Positions 11,189 through 21,755 of a stretch of DNA of 64,000 nt are shown here, piece after piece. Source of the DNA: Peronospora farinosa (taxonomy: Eukaryota; Oomycota; Peronosporomycetes; Peronosporales; Peronosporaceae). The position numbers and the translations under genes were made by a program. Numbering within the stretch: position 1 is the stretch's first letter; every line of letters begins with the position of its first letter. The notes beneath the pieces were generated by a model. That model made no database searches. It worked only from the letters and a program-made list of their open reading frames with translations, and was not told the DNA's origin. The stretch is from positions 149,994 to 213,993 of the forward strand of contig CANTFK010000909.1 of the NCBI GenBank assembly GCA_947646735.1. The letters are read 5' to 3'.

Positions 11189-11778
11189 ATGGCGGCAAAC
11201 CAGAGCATCAAGGAGCTTCTGGCGGCCGAGACGAAAGCTTCCAAGATTATAAGCGAAGCACGTCAAGGTAGATTGTCAGCCATCATTTAATACTTCGTTG
11301 ATAATATCCGTAAAAATAACGTAAAATAAAATATTTAGAACGTGGCGAACGACTAAAACAGGCAAAATTGGAGGCGGAGGCTGAAATCACAGCTTATCGT
11401 AAGAAAATGAAGCATACATTTCAGCTGAACAGCAACACCGACGTAAGAATTTTTTTTGAAAATATCACAGAAATCTGTGGGAGAGACAAATGAAAGGAAA
11501 ATCTGGGATATATTTTTAATTGGGATTTTATCTGTTTTGTTGCAGCTTTTGGGAAACGACCAGAATGTATTGGAAGAGGAGACTCAGCGTGACATTAAAA
11601 AGATGGAGTATGTTTTTTTAATTTGTAGTCTGATTTTTGCTTTTTTTGGTACAAAAAAAACTGATTTTTTACTTTTTGAAGGACCGAGTTCGAGCAGAAT
11701 AAGCAGGCAGTCGTTGCCATGATGGCACAACATGCTGTCCGTGTGCAAATCCGTGTACCTGAGGCACGTAAAGCGTAG
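11189..11778 (+). CDS. V-type proton ATPase subunit G
   Basis: Peripheral-stalk subunit of the vacuolar proton pump. Four exons (11189-11267, 11339-11442, 11546-11607, 11682-11778) with GT-AG introns join in frame into 113 residues, the usual length of subunit G. The start MAANQSIKELLAAETKASK, followed by a continuous charged helix (KQAKLEAEAEITAYR), is the typical subunit G N-terminus. The third and fourth exons give the helical C-terminus with TEFEQNKQAVVAMM. The family pairs with subunit E as a coiled-coil stator. It lies about 240 bp downstream of the uniporter gene on the same strand, with no sign of shared function. Confidence 0.88.
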
Positions 11779-12242
11779 AGTGAGAAGAGAAAGTTGCAAT
11801 CAGAACCGCAAAAGAGCAAGACATTTGCTTTAAATAAAAATATTTTTTTTTTCTCGTAGGATCACAACAGACAAAAGATTTTTTTTATTGAAAAATGTAT
11901 TTGTAAAATTGAAAATAAAGAGTTGTTAGTATAATTTATGCCTCGTGGTGGGGTATCTCCATGTGAATTATGGCATTATACATAACTGTAATTTAAACTT
12001 AAGAACAAGTAAAACACAATTAATTACCAAGTCTTTCCTTCCAACGAGAAAATATTGTAGTAAATATTCCTATAGCATCTACTACCAAGTAGGGTCAAAA
12101 AGCTCAAACTACCATCTATCTCTTCGATGACCAATATGCAGCACTTTCAAGTAGATGAATCAATAAATACTAGAAGAAAAACAAAACTATCCATAACTTT
12201 GTCGTTTCCAATGTTAATGTAATAAGTCTGTCCTTTCATGTT
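11779..12242. other. AT-rich intergenic region
   Basis: Separates the V-ATPase subunit G gene from the convergent helix-turn-helix gene. It is strongly A/T-rich with long T and A runs, probably the 3' untranslated regions of both genes. No gene is seen. Confidence 0.5.
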
Positions 12243-13016
12243 TTACCTTTTCAACTTTGTCAACATTCTCCGCTTCGGATGTTTTGCCAAAGGATGTTCA
12301 TGATTGCGTGAAAGCACTTGAGCACGATGTTTGTTGAGATTACAAATAGCTGCACGACTAACGTGATATTCCTTGGCCAATGCTGATTGTTTTTCACCTT
12401 GAGCAATCCGTATTAAGATACGTCGACGGTCAATTTCACGTAGATATCGTGAATTCTTTGACTTTGAGTCACGTCGGACACGACAAACAGGTTCAGATGC
12501 CCAAATGACTGGACGTGATGTCGTGACTTGCTCTTCTGGTTTCCAGCTTTCCATCATTTCATTCGGAGTTTTCAAAACAAAGTTGTTGAGATTCCTATTC
12601 CATCCGTGAAACCTATTTTCCGTTGTAGTGAGAGCTGTTGTGAAAGGTGCTAACTTAAAAGCTGGAAGCGTGATAGTACTAGGTCGTCCTGTTAAACTTG
12701 GTGGTGTCCAGCATTCAAAAGTATTCTCGGTCTTACCTACTCGATGCTGCAATTCGTAGCTCGGGTTATTCATAGATACAAACGAATCACTCTTTTGAAT
12801 TGTACCAAGGCGTTGGAGGAGAGTAGCTACACCAGGAAGTCGATCCACGTGACCTCGATTTGGAATACGAGTGTTTGAAAAACGACGACCGTGTTCGTAA
12901 CGGACAAAAGGTTGACGAGAATGTAGCAACAGATGATACTCATTGGATGCTACGAGAGATTTGGAATCGTCGAGATTCGTAGATGGAAAATTGCCGGGGT
13001 AGTAACTTGGAACCAT
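12243..13016 (-). CDS. Helix-turn-helix (psq/CENP-B-like) DNA-binding protein
   Basis: 257-residue intronless protein. The first 170 residues are low-complexity without a recognised domain. Near the C-terminus a basic segment (YLREIDRRRILIRIAQGEKQ) runs into SALAKEYHVSRAAICNLNKH, which reads as helix-turn-helix: a recruiting helix, a turn at HVSR and a recognition helix AAICNLNKH, as in pipsqueak, CENP-B and transposase-type HTH domains. The tail is basic (KHPKRRMLTKLKR). This suggests a nuclear DNA-binding protein or a protein derived from a transposase N-terminus. A broken relative with the same CVTRAAICNLNKH core lies about 1 kb upstream on the same strand, so the two are probably tandem paralogues. 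No regulatory target can be inferred. Confidence 0.6.
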   Translation of the reverse strand: MVPSYYPGNFPSTNLDDSKSLVASNEYHLLLHSRQPFVRYEHGRRFSNTRIPNRGHVDRLPGVATLLQRLGTIQKSDSFVSMNNPSYELQHRVGKTENTFECWTPPSLTGRPSTITLPAFKLAPFTTALTTTENRFHGWNRNLNNFVLKTPNEMMESWKPEEQVTTSRPVIWASEPVCRVRRDSKSKNSRYLREIDRRRILIRIAQGEKQSALAKEYHVSRAAICNLNKHRAQVLSRNHEHPLAKHPKRRMLTKLKR

Positions 13017-14091
13017 TTTCGTGTCAAGGGGAGATGGATAAAGATTGAATGAAGGATAATCGAGTTGATGATAAGCTGAAGCGGTTTTGACCTCGATGGT
13101 TCAGTTACGGACCGTCCCGAAAAGGTGTGACTCAGTTTCGACGAGTGATTAAGTGATGATTCACGTGTTGAACTTGTTTGAACTTGGTCCTTCAAAACTT
13201 GGTATTACTGCTTGGAATGATCCGCTTATGGCAAGAAAAGTAGTCGAAGAACGTACTCAAATTCGAGTCTTATGCTTGAGTTAGTTGCAGAGCTGTATCG
13301 CATATATGCGTCGACATAGAATTTACGATCGATATGATTCCAGTGGTCACAACTTTGTGCGTGGATGAGTGCGACATCCTGAAAGTCTCATGAACCTTTT
13401 TGCGATACTTGAAACGCTGTTGAAACTCCCAGTTCTCCGCCAAGATGACGTCGCAATGAAACCGTAATTTTCTTAGGTGTTGGTTGACCTCTTGGAAAGT
13501 TGTATCTTGTTCCTGTTCTTGAACGAGTTGTTGTAAGAACGAGTGCAAGCCATAGCAAGCACTTATTAACACACGGATGACTTTACCGTTGGTGAAATAC
13601 CAGTAGACTTTCCAATTCACTACGAGAGATCCGTTGGTGGCTTTGCTAATTAAAGGTGCGAACGTACGCTGCTTTGCATGTCATGGATGAGATTATCGAG
13701 ATCCCACGTGACAAATGGGATCGTACGATTTCACTTAACGGCTCAAGTCTGTTTACTCAAACAAACATAGTCCCATGACACATCAACGAAATCAATTGGA
13801 CATGATTGTCCACTGCAATCTCGTTGTGACTTGTACCGTCAAGTCAGTTACGAGGTAGTATCTTAGGAACAAGTAGATACTTAGCACATCAAGTACTCGA
13901 TAATAGTATGTAAGCTCTGCATTAACATAGTCATTTCTCGTTATTACTGTATCTTCAGTGTGTCTTTCAGCAAGCACTTCCTTGATGGCCGGAGTCATGG
14001 AATGTATTTGCCTACTCAAATGGACCGGACGAAGCTATTGCATGTTCCATCGACTATCGTGAATGGTTGCAATGTTGCAGAGTATCATCGA
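13017..14091. other. Spacer between the two HTH genes
   Basis: Contains only weak minus-strand ORFs. One of 116 codons (13270-13620) has a helical, Gln/Glu-rich translation but no recognisable domain. It may be untranslated or degraded sequence belonging to the HTH gene pair. Confidence 0.35.
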
Positions 14092-15276
14092 TCAAAAGGC
14101 ACCAAGTTTCGATTCAATTGGTGTTGATGCTGCATCTTCTGAATCGATCTCATCTGCTGACATTATCGTGTGTCTTGCTTCAGTCGTGCACTTTGCTAGT
14201 GGATCTTTGCACTTACGATGTTCGTGATGCTTGTTCAGGTTGCAAATCGCAGCTCGGGTGACGCAAAATTCTTTGAGCACGGACTGCCTCCTACCACGGT
14301 CTGGATGATTCATCCGTTCATTTCACTCATGAAGCTCAATCCTTTGATTGTTTTGACTGGTGTTAGAGTCATTGATCAAGATCGGTGGCTGGAGTATCGG
14401 AAGCTGGAGTTCACTTGATACCGTTGAAAATGAAGGTACGAATCGAGGTCCGTCATTTTTCTTGGCAGGATCGTACCCAATGCGATTGTTCTCAAAGTGG
14501 TCAAAGACTTCAGCCAGTTCTTGCATTTGAAAAGCTTGAGCACGCACTTTGGAGGCTGCAAGTCGTCGTCTTGGACTTGTGCGTCGTCTTTGAGGATGTT
14601 TTTGCTGCTTGTTTGGATGTTCTGCATGTTCCCAGGATATTACGATGGGATCACACAACCTTTCTCTAGCAACAGACACCCATGTCGAGGCGTAGGGTGA
14701 CCAGCGGTTTTGTCGATTAGTCGGAGACATAGCAAAACGGTTCCTTTGCATCTCGGTCGGCTGAATCGGAAGTGCTGATAGCCCTGTAAATGGAGTTGAC
14801 TGGACCTGTAAATCTGAAGCGTTTGTCGATGAGCTAGCTGAAGTCACAGCGGATTGAGTACGTTCGTGTGAAGGTAGCTGCACTTGGTGTCTTGTACTTG
14901 AGACCTGTTTGAGACTGGACACTTGTTGATGAAAATGCTGTCTCGCAGTGGTCGCATCAAAGGAGTTGTCATGCTGAAAGTGAAAGTTGTGCGATGGCAA
15001 AAGCGATGCCATGCTTGGCAACATTGTGCGTGAACAAACGCTCTCTTCTTCTTCAAGTGACCCACCTCTCGGTCGCTGGTTTCGAGAACGAAAACACTGA
15101 TGGTCGTGAAGAATTGTATCGTAGAGATATCTCGAGTTGTCGCTGTTTTGGTCTCGAAAACTGAGTGATCCTCCAACGTTTTTCAAATGACATCGTTGCT
15201 TGGGCAGACGTAGTGGAGGAAGGCTATGCTTTCTCAAGAGACGGCTATTGTAAAGTCCTTGTTCGTGCGGGAACAT
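14092..15276 (-). pseudogene. Second helix-turn-helix protein, interrupted by an in-frame TGA
   Basis: A 317-codon frame starting at 15276 ends in TGA at 14323-14325. The same frame continues for another 77 codons and contains the HTH core FCVTRAAICNLNKH, shared with the intact gene at 12.2-13.0 kb. The upstream part is Gln/Ser-rich with a basic stretch (PQRRRTSPRRRLAASKVR). The sequence just after the TGA (NERMNHPDRGRRQSVLKEFC) shows that the first HTH helix is damaged relative to the paralogue, so decay rather than functional readthrough is the simpler reading. Alternatives are a sequencing error, an unseen intron or a truncated protein without the HTH. Confidence 0.55.
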
Positions 15277-16943
15277 TTCAAAATGGTGCCAAGCATTTAA
15301 AGGTCTCGATATATCATCGGACCGTCAACAAACAGTGCAGTTGATATTCTACTACTTCAGTATGAAGTCAGGACGTTGCCTTGATTCAACAAAAGCTCCA
15401 AGAAGCATGGCAAGTCATTGCACTGGCCCTACCAAGTAAATTAATTTTTTTACTTTGCATGTCTGTAGTTGTGCCACTGCAAGGTTTTGCTGGAAAATGA
15501 AATCTGTATTGACGCTACGATAGCAAAGAAGCAAGTGACGAGCTTGCCACCAAGGAAGATTCAAGACTACATGAACACATGCCGACTATTCTGACGATAT
15601 CGCAATTGGATTGTTGAATCAAGCATCAAGGTCACTACTGGTGCTTTGAGATCTAAAACCTCAGAGCAATATGCTCATCTCATGTCAGATGAAGCAGGAA
15701 TTTGCAGCTCTTGTTGGTTGAACGACGCAACGATTGACACGTAAAGGATCTCGAACCATGCAACAGTTGATAATGAATGACAATTGGACGCAACCACGTG
15801 CATATAGGACGACGATTCGTCTACAACGATCTTTTATACTTATTTATATGAACAAAGTGACCACTTGGTCGACGTTCTATCGAATATGGAACGTCTTAAG
15901 CATACGATTACCATGTAGAAGATCCATCATTTGAAATGGATCGATCCATTACTCACGTCAATAGAAAAGTACGTTGTTCTGGATAAGTGCGAGCACATTA
16001 TGACTACATTTTTGTATAGTTATAAGGATATAGAGGTTTTTTATAAAAAGGATAAAAAGATGACGTGCTGTTGGATGCAAGTTGAGACTCAAGTAGTTTT
16101 GATTTCGATAGAAAGATCATTTAGTCGTTCCTAACTATGACAGTAGGTCAATAACAATTGCACGGTGACACGCTACGCGATATACAAAGTAGCCCAGTCA
16201 CACGTTCAGATAGTTGATAATGGAAAATGACTTAAGAAATGGCTACATGTCTGAATTTTGAAAAGAGTCAGATGCTTTTTTTTGGCTTAACTTCAACTAC
16301 TGCGTACTTAGTGATGGATGATTAACTGATACAGACAGACATGTATGTGATATTGACACAAAAAATAGGTCACTGGACTCAAAATGTCTGAAGATACTTT
16401 CAATAGAAATGGCCACTTGAAATGATTTATCTAACGGATTTTGCAAAAGCAACGTGTTGTCGCTGCTTTGTGCAGTAGATTGTTAGTAAACAATACCTAT
16501 ATGCCTCGTCTTTACTTAAACTAGTCTTTCCCGCCGTCGACAAAAAAAAGGTAACACTGATTTTGGGTCTAAATATGTTGCTCCGTTTTCACAAAAAAAG
16601 GTGGATTCTTCAGCCAGTTAGTAGTTTCAGCTGGCATCCATCATCGCGTGATTTCTATCACCAGCTGCATAAAATCCAGTCAGTTTGCCGATAATCTCTA
16701 AACTTTTCAACTCCTTTTTTTTTCTTCCAGTCAAAACAAAAGAACTTCTATTTGACCATCACTCTTAGTCTACCTTTTGGCAATTCGACTTGACACAAAG
16801 TCACTTTTCTGTTGGCATTGCAAGGAACGAGGCACGAAACACGACGCGACCTGGACGTCCCTGACATTACGACTCGGTATACACACGGCCACCAGACAAT
16901 TCCTTTCTTCTTCTTTCCCATAGACGAACCCCAGTTTATCACG
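15277..16943. other. Gene-poor stretch
   Basis: No supported gene. It contains short unrelated ORFs and AT-rich DNA. The last 250 bp are the presumed promoter and 5' leader of the four-TM protein gene. Confidence 0.45.
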
Positions 16944-18267
16944 ATGATAATGAAAAATACCCTTCTCAGTACGTACTTGCGTTCGTGGTGTACACTCGCT
17001 TTAGAGAATTTCTCTCCCACCCCCCATCTCCCCCTAAAAAAGCAACTAACGTAAAAAACGCGTTATTTACAGCGGTGTTTCTTTCCCTCGTTTCGGTTGG
17101 TACCGCGTTCTATGCAATGGTTTATCCGGCGTGGTTCCAGCAACATTATCGTCGTAATGGGCATAATGTATACCAAGGGTATGGACTTTTTGCCTTTTAC
17201 TCGACCAGCTCCCTCGAGTCGCCGTTCTACGCATCGGCGACGGTCCTACAGTACAAGGATTTCTGTGTAACGAACTTTCCTACACCCAATTACATGTTGG
17301 GAGACGGTGTGGATTTCCACGAGATTTTATGCGGGAAAAGAATGATGTCCGTACAGGCTACGACCGCCACTGGTGCCGCGGTGTCGGTTTTGGGACTCTT
17401 GACTGCCATTGGAGCAGTTTTTAACCCCTCGGTCGGGTATATGGAACGCATGGTGTCGTTTTGTACACTTGTTGGATGTAAGTAACGTTTGATTCGATAT
17501 TTTTATTTTTTTTGTGGACCGTGAAGTTGCAACTGTCTGTTTTTTATCCCACTGGCAATGTAAACTGACATTTCTGTGATTGGATATTTTTTTTTGTTAT
17601 GGTTGGATTTTATCCATTAGCTCTTTTATTGGCTGTCTCGTTGATTATATGGGGAGCTCTTTTGCAACAGACGTTGTATAGTATTGATACTATTAATTCA
17701 GCGTATACCAGTTGCAAAGCGGATAATATCCAATGGCATTGTTGGTTTTACGGATATAGTTTCTGGGTCTGTCTTGCATCGGTGATTATCCTGTCGATTA
17801 CTGGATATTTGAGTTCGGCGGGTCGAGCGGAAAAAATCCGATATTTTCGAAAAGAATATGAACGGGATTTGGCTATGGCCATGCAACAAAGTGCCGATAC
17901 GGATGGAAATCGTACAAATCATACCCAATTTGTACGAAGTGAATCAAGTGGTGGGTTTGGGTTACAGCCGTCTCAACGGGCCTACGGACAAGCTCCGACT
18001 CCGGCTCCGTATAATGCCACGAGTGGACAATTGTATACAACGCCACAACATTTGCAGCCCAGTGGAAGTTTATATGGTCGTCAAACGTCTGGTCCGAAAC
18101 CCATGGGATATCAACGACAAGTGAGTAATGTGTCACTCGCTGCACCATCAACTAGTGGAATTCATCAAGCTACAAGCAATGACAGTGATGCAGTGTATCC
18201 AAGTTATAGTGAACAACGCAGGAACCATTCATTGCTAGGTCCTCAAAATCGTGGAGGGGTCGTGTAA
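16944..18267 (+). CDS. Four-transmembrane (claudin/tetraspan-like) membrane protein
   Basis: Three exons (16944-16968, 17073-17477, 17621-18267) join in frame into 358 residues. The 25-nt first exon is inferred: it gives an ATG, a GTACGT donor, and an intron with CTAAC upstream of a TTTACAG acceptor. The product begins MIMKNTLLTVFLSLVSVGTA, a first TM helix. Three further TM helices follow: around GAAVSVLGLLTAIGAV, around LALLLAVSLIIWG and at WVCLASVIILSITGYL. The first loop is long and carries Cys residues (DFCVTNFPTP, ILCGKRM), and the second loop carries SCKADNIQWHCW. The cytosolic C-terminus (about 150 residues) is rich in Gln, Ser, Pro and Tyr. The topology matches claudin, SUR7 and other tetraspan proteins, but no signature names a family. 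The frame is also open from a GTG at 16985, which I consider less likely. Confidence 0.7.
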
Positions 18268-19155
18268 AGATTATCGACTACATTTTGTAGGCTATCGAGT
18301 GGATTTTTTTTTCGAAGAATTATACCAAAAAGATGACATGAATTGGAAGCGAGGGTTGGTTTGGTTTATCCATGAGTTGTTTGATCATGGCTGGATAATT
18401 GTTTGTGTTTCTATTGTGTTTCTATGATTGATTCAAGAGTGGTTGATGATTTGAGATAAAAACAATGAGAAGCTTTTAGTGGGTGGCATTGATTTTGTAT
18501 TGGATTTTCGGATTGAGATTATCGAGATGGAGTTATTTCTTACGAAGTGGTTGAAAGCATTGAAGGGTTTTTTCTTATAGGTATTTCGTAGAAAAAAATT
18601 GGTACGACAAGAAGAAAAAACATGACAGATTATTGTTTGGTAGCTGAAACTATCATATCTTCTGGATCATTTTGGTATGTGAAGCTACAAACCAAGTAAA
18701 TTCTCTAGTGATCTTTCATAATGGTTGATACACGCTTGTGTCTTTCCAATTCTTGTGAAAAAATGTCACTTGACAATGACTTTCTTGTCAGTTACGGTCA
18801 ACTGTAAAAGTTGAAGCTCAATGTGGACTCGTGACATGTTAACAGCTTTTTTTTTGCTGCAGTCATCCATGAACAACAATCTTGTTGAGCACACTGCATC
18901 TTGGTACCATATCACACCCATGTAGATGCCAAATTCCTTTGAAACAGCACGCAAAGACCTAGAGTCAAGTGCAGGGTGAAGTATTTGACAAAACGTTTGC
19001 TGGTTGTTATATCAAACAGTCCACTTTGTAGCTGCGGCCAATTCCGTTGAAGCTCAAACTTGTACGTATTATTCATATGGAGAGATACATGCGTGTCTGT
19101 TTCTAAAGCTTCCGTCCACCCATATTTGCCTTGCTCTCTGTTTGATCCAGGCTAT
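18268..19155. other. Intergenic region with a weak transposase-like relic
   Basis: Lies between convergent genes. A minus-strand frame around 18770-18980 translates to segments such as SLRAVSKEFGIYMGVIWYQD, reminiscent of helix-turn-helix parts of transposases, but it is short and broken. No active gene is seen. Confidence 0.3.
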
Positions 19156-21547
19156 CTAGAGACCAAACATTCGAGCAATCCACGACTTTTTACCACTGTT
19201 AGGCTCATTACTGCCATTCTCATCGATATAGACCACAGTTTCAGTGTCAGACTTGGCATCCTTTGCGGTCTCAATTGGCACTGTCGACTCTTGTTCATGT
19301 CGGTTTGATCGGTCAGTCCTCCACTTTTGTCGAATGCCTGCGTTCTCCTGCTTTTGGAAGCGAGTACTGTCAAATTGGCCACGGGAAGGAGATCGTCGGC
19401 CATTAGCTGCACCACTGGACCATCGCGTTTTTGTCTCCTCGCGGTTGTACGTGGTGTTGATAAGCCCTTGTTCGACAAGCTTTAGTACTTGTTTCTTTAA
19501 CTCCAAAGCCAAATCATTCTCAGCAAAGGTGTCTTTGAAGCGGAACGACAACCACAGGTATAAGTCAATGATCTTGGCCTTGATCTCAATGTCACCCAGT
19601 GCCTCAGCTGTGCGAGGGGGATATTTCGGTAGATAAATGTCGAGCTTGACACTTTGTCCCAACGAGTGAGCGCGTGCATATTCGAGGAACACCTTACGAG
19701 CCAAAGGATTTCGTAGGCTCACAGGTGACATACAGAATGTGAACCGGTCGGACAGCAAGAGGTCCGTGTCACGCAGCAGCGTCGCAGCATCTTTCATGTC
19801 TTGATGGTTGCACATAAAGTAGTCACCATCTAAACGTGCCAACATCACGTACTTGTCCACGAGGTCAGAAAGGTCCGTGATTCCTGGCAATTGCTTGGCA
19901 AACTCTTCCATCTGCTCGGAAGATGGAAACAAACCGGCAGATTTAAGCGGAGTCGGCACTTCATCGTACGACTCTTTCAAATACTCCAAGTCTTCTTCAA
20001 GCAGACACGTCGCTTCGCCAGAAGCAAAGTCGCTACCATACCGACCCGCACGCCCAGCAATCTGTTTGGCCAGAGAAGGTGGAATGTCAATCATGCCGCC
20101 ACTGTTACCCGAGTATTTCTTTACTGTCGCAAACACAATGCGCTTGATATTCAAGTTCAGTCCCATCCCAATGGCATCGGAAGCAACCATAATATTGTAC
20201 GAATTGCCGCGTTCATTGAACAGCCGAGCCTGCTGTGATCGAGTCTCCGGTGGAAGCTGGCCGTAAATGATGCAGCACTTTTCTCCCGTTTTGATTTCTA
20301 TGTCACGCTTAATCTGAAAGATATCACGACGTGAAAATGCCACCACACAATCGCCAGGGCGAATTTTGTTGTAATTGTTCAAGTGAGTGCTTGAAATCAC
20401 GAGCGGCGAGCGGCGTTCGTACGAACGCAACTCAAAGTCATCTCCTGCAATCTCGGCAAATTTCTTGACAAGGTCCACCGCTTCACCTGATCCACAAACA
20501 TGAATCTCCTTTGCTTGTAGTCCAAAAAGTGCACGGGTCCATGCCCACCCCCGCTGCGGATCTCCAATCAACTGAATCTCATCAATCACAGCAACATCCC
20601 ATGGCCGATTAATGTTTGCCATCTCGACCGTACACGATACATGTGTCGAGTAAGGTACCATTTTCTTTTCTTGTCCCGTCACCAATGACGTATAAATTCC
20701 ATCACTGTTCATCCGCTCGAAAATTTCAAGCGCCAAGAGACGCAGGGGGCCACAATAAATACCTCCATCTTCTTCTGCTAGTTTTAATCGCTCTAAAGCT
20801 TGATGAGTCTTGCCACTATTGGTTGGTCCTTCATGGTAAATAATTTTTCGCTTCATTGCTGTAGCAAATGGGTACATTTCATGAGGTAATCTCAAGTCTG
20901 TAATTTGTTGAAGTGACAAGGCATTGGCATCATCCGAGTCCGTGGTCAAGTACTTATTGGCCTTGGCATAGTCCAGAAAGTACGGATAAAAGATAAACGA
21001 GCTATGTCGTTTGATATGGTCCAAGTCCTACAGTATAGACAGAAAAAAACAATCAATACATGACCGACCCTCGACTTAAAACTTGAATAACTTTTTCTCT
21101 AGAGCTCCAATTGGTTTGCAAAGAGTCTCCATGTCTTACCCGTCCAAAGGCCAAGAGTTCTGTCTGGTTTTCAAAGTATTTCAACGGTTCCGAAAGGAAC
21201 GATTTACAAAAACTAGAAGCTGCAAGTGTCCATTCGGCAGGGTTCATTCCTGCTTCCATAACAAGTTTTTTGACCTCGTAATTTCGTGGAAAGTTCCGTA
21301 TACGACGATGTACACGCTTGGCTAAATCCGATGGCCATTTCACGCGTGGAGACTCGACAATTCCCTTTGAAAAGTTACGCGTTTGGGTACAAGTGGTTAC
21401 ATTGGCATAACTTTCGAAGTAGAACGAGGTAGACGCTCGTAGAGGATCCAAAATGACGGCAAGAGGCTGTAGAGGAAGATCCTGAGGTCGAAAGAGACGG
21501 ACAGAGGTTCTACGAGCGTAGGGCAGTCGACGAACGACTCGCATCAT
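19156..21547 (-). CDS. SUV3: Mitochondrial ATP-dependent RNA helicase SUV3
   Basis: Helicase subunit of the mitochondrial RNA degradosome. Two exons on the minus strand (21547-21140, 21027-19156; intron GTAAGA...TAG) join in phase 0 into 759 residues. The N-terminus MMRVVRRLPYARRTSVRLFR looks like a mitochondrial presequence. The core has Walker A GPTNSGKT (about 203-210), motif II VIDEIQL and motif VI QIAGRAGRYG, the Suv3 versions of the Ski2-like signatures. The SUV3 C-terminal region (PKYPPRTAEALGDIE) follows. The last 90 residues are low-complexity and charged. I chose the first of two adjacent ATGs; a TTG further upstream is not needed. It diverges from the RanBP9-type gene across about 210 bp. 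Confidence 0.93.
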
Positions 21548-21755
21548 GTTGGAACGTAGCAACCAGTCGAATTACTGGAAAGGGGTTAGGGAGTCTGAGG
21601 TGGTCCACATACTGATTTTGGTGTCTTCTTCTGTACATTTTGTATCGATAATGCCGGTATTACATCTTTCCAATACCGGTACTTCTGATCCATCAAATAC
21701 CTACAAAAAACCGGTACAACTCCCTCCTCAGACGCTCATCTGATTCCGCTTCTTC

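Noticed and set aside
13270..13620. 116-codon minus-strand ORF between the HTH genes
   Set aside because: Helical-looking translation but no family resemblance or splice partners; could equally be chance.
15734..16134. Two adjacent short plus-strand ORFs
   Set aside because: AT-rich translation without domains; likely chance.
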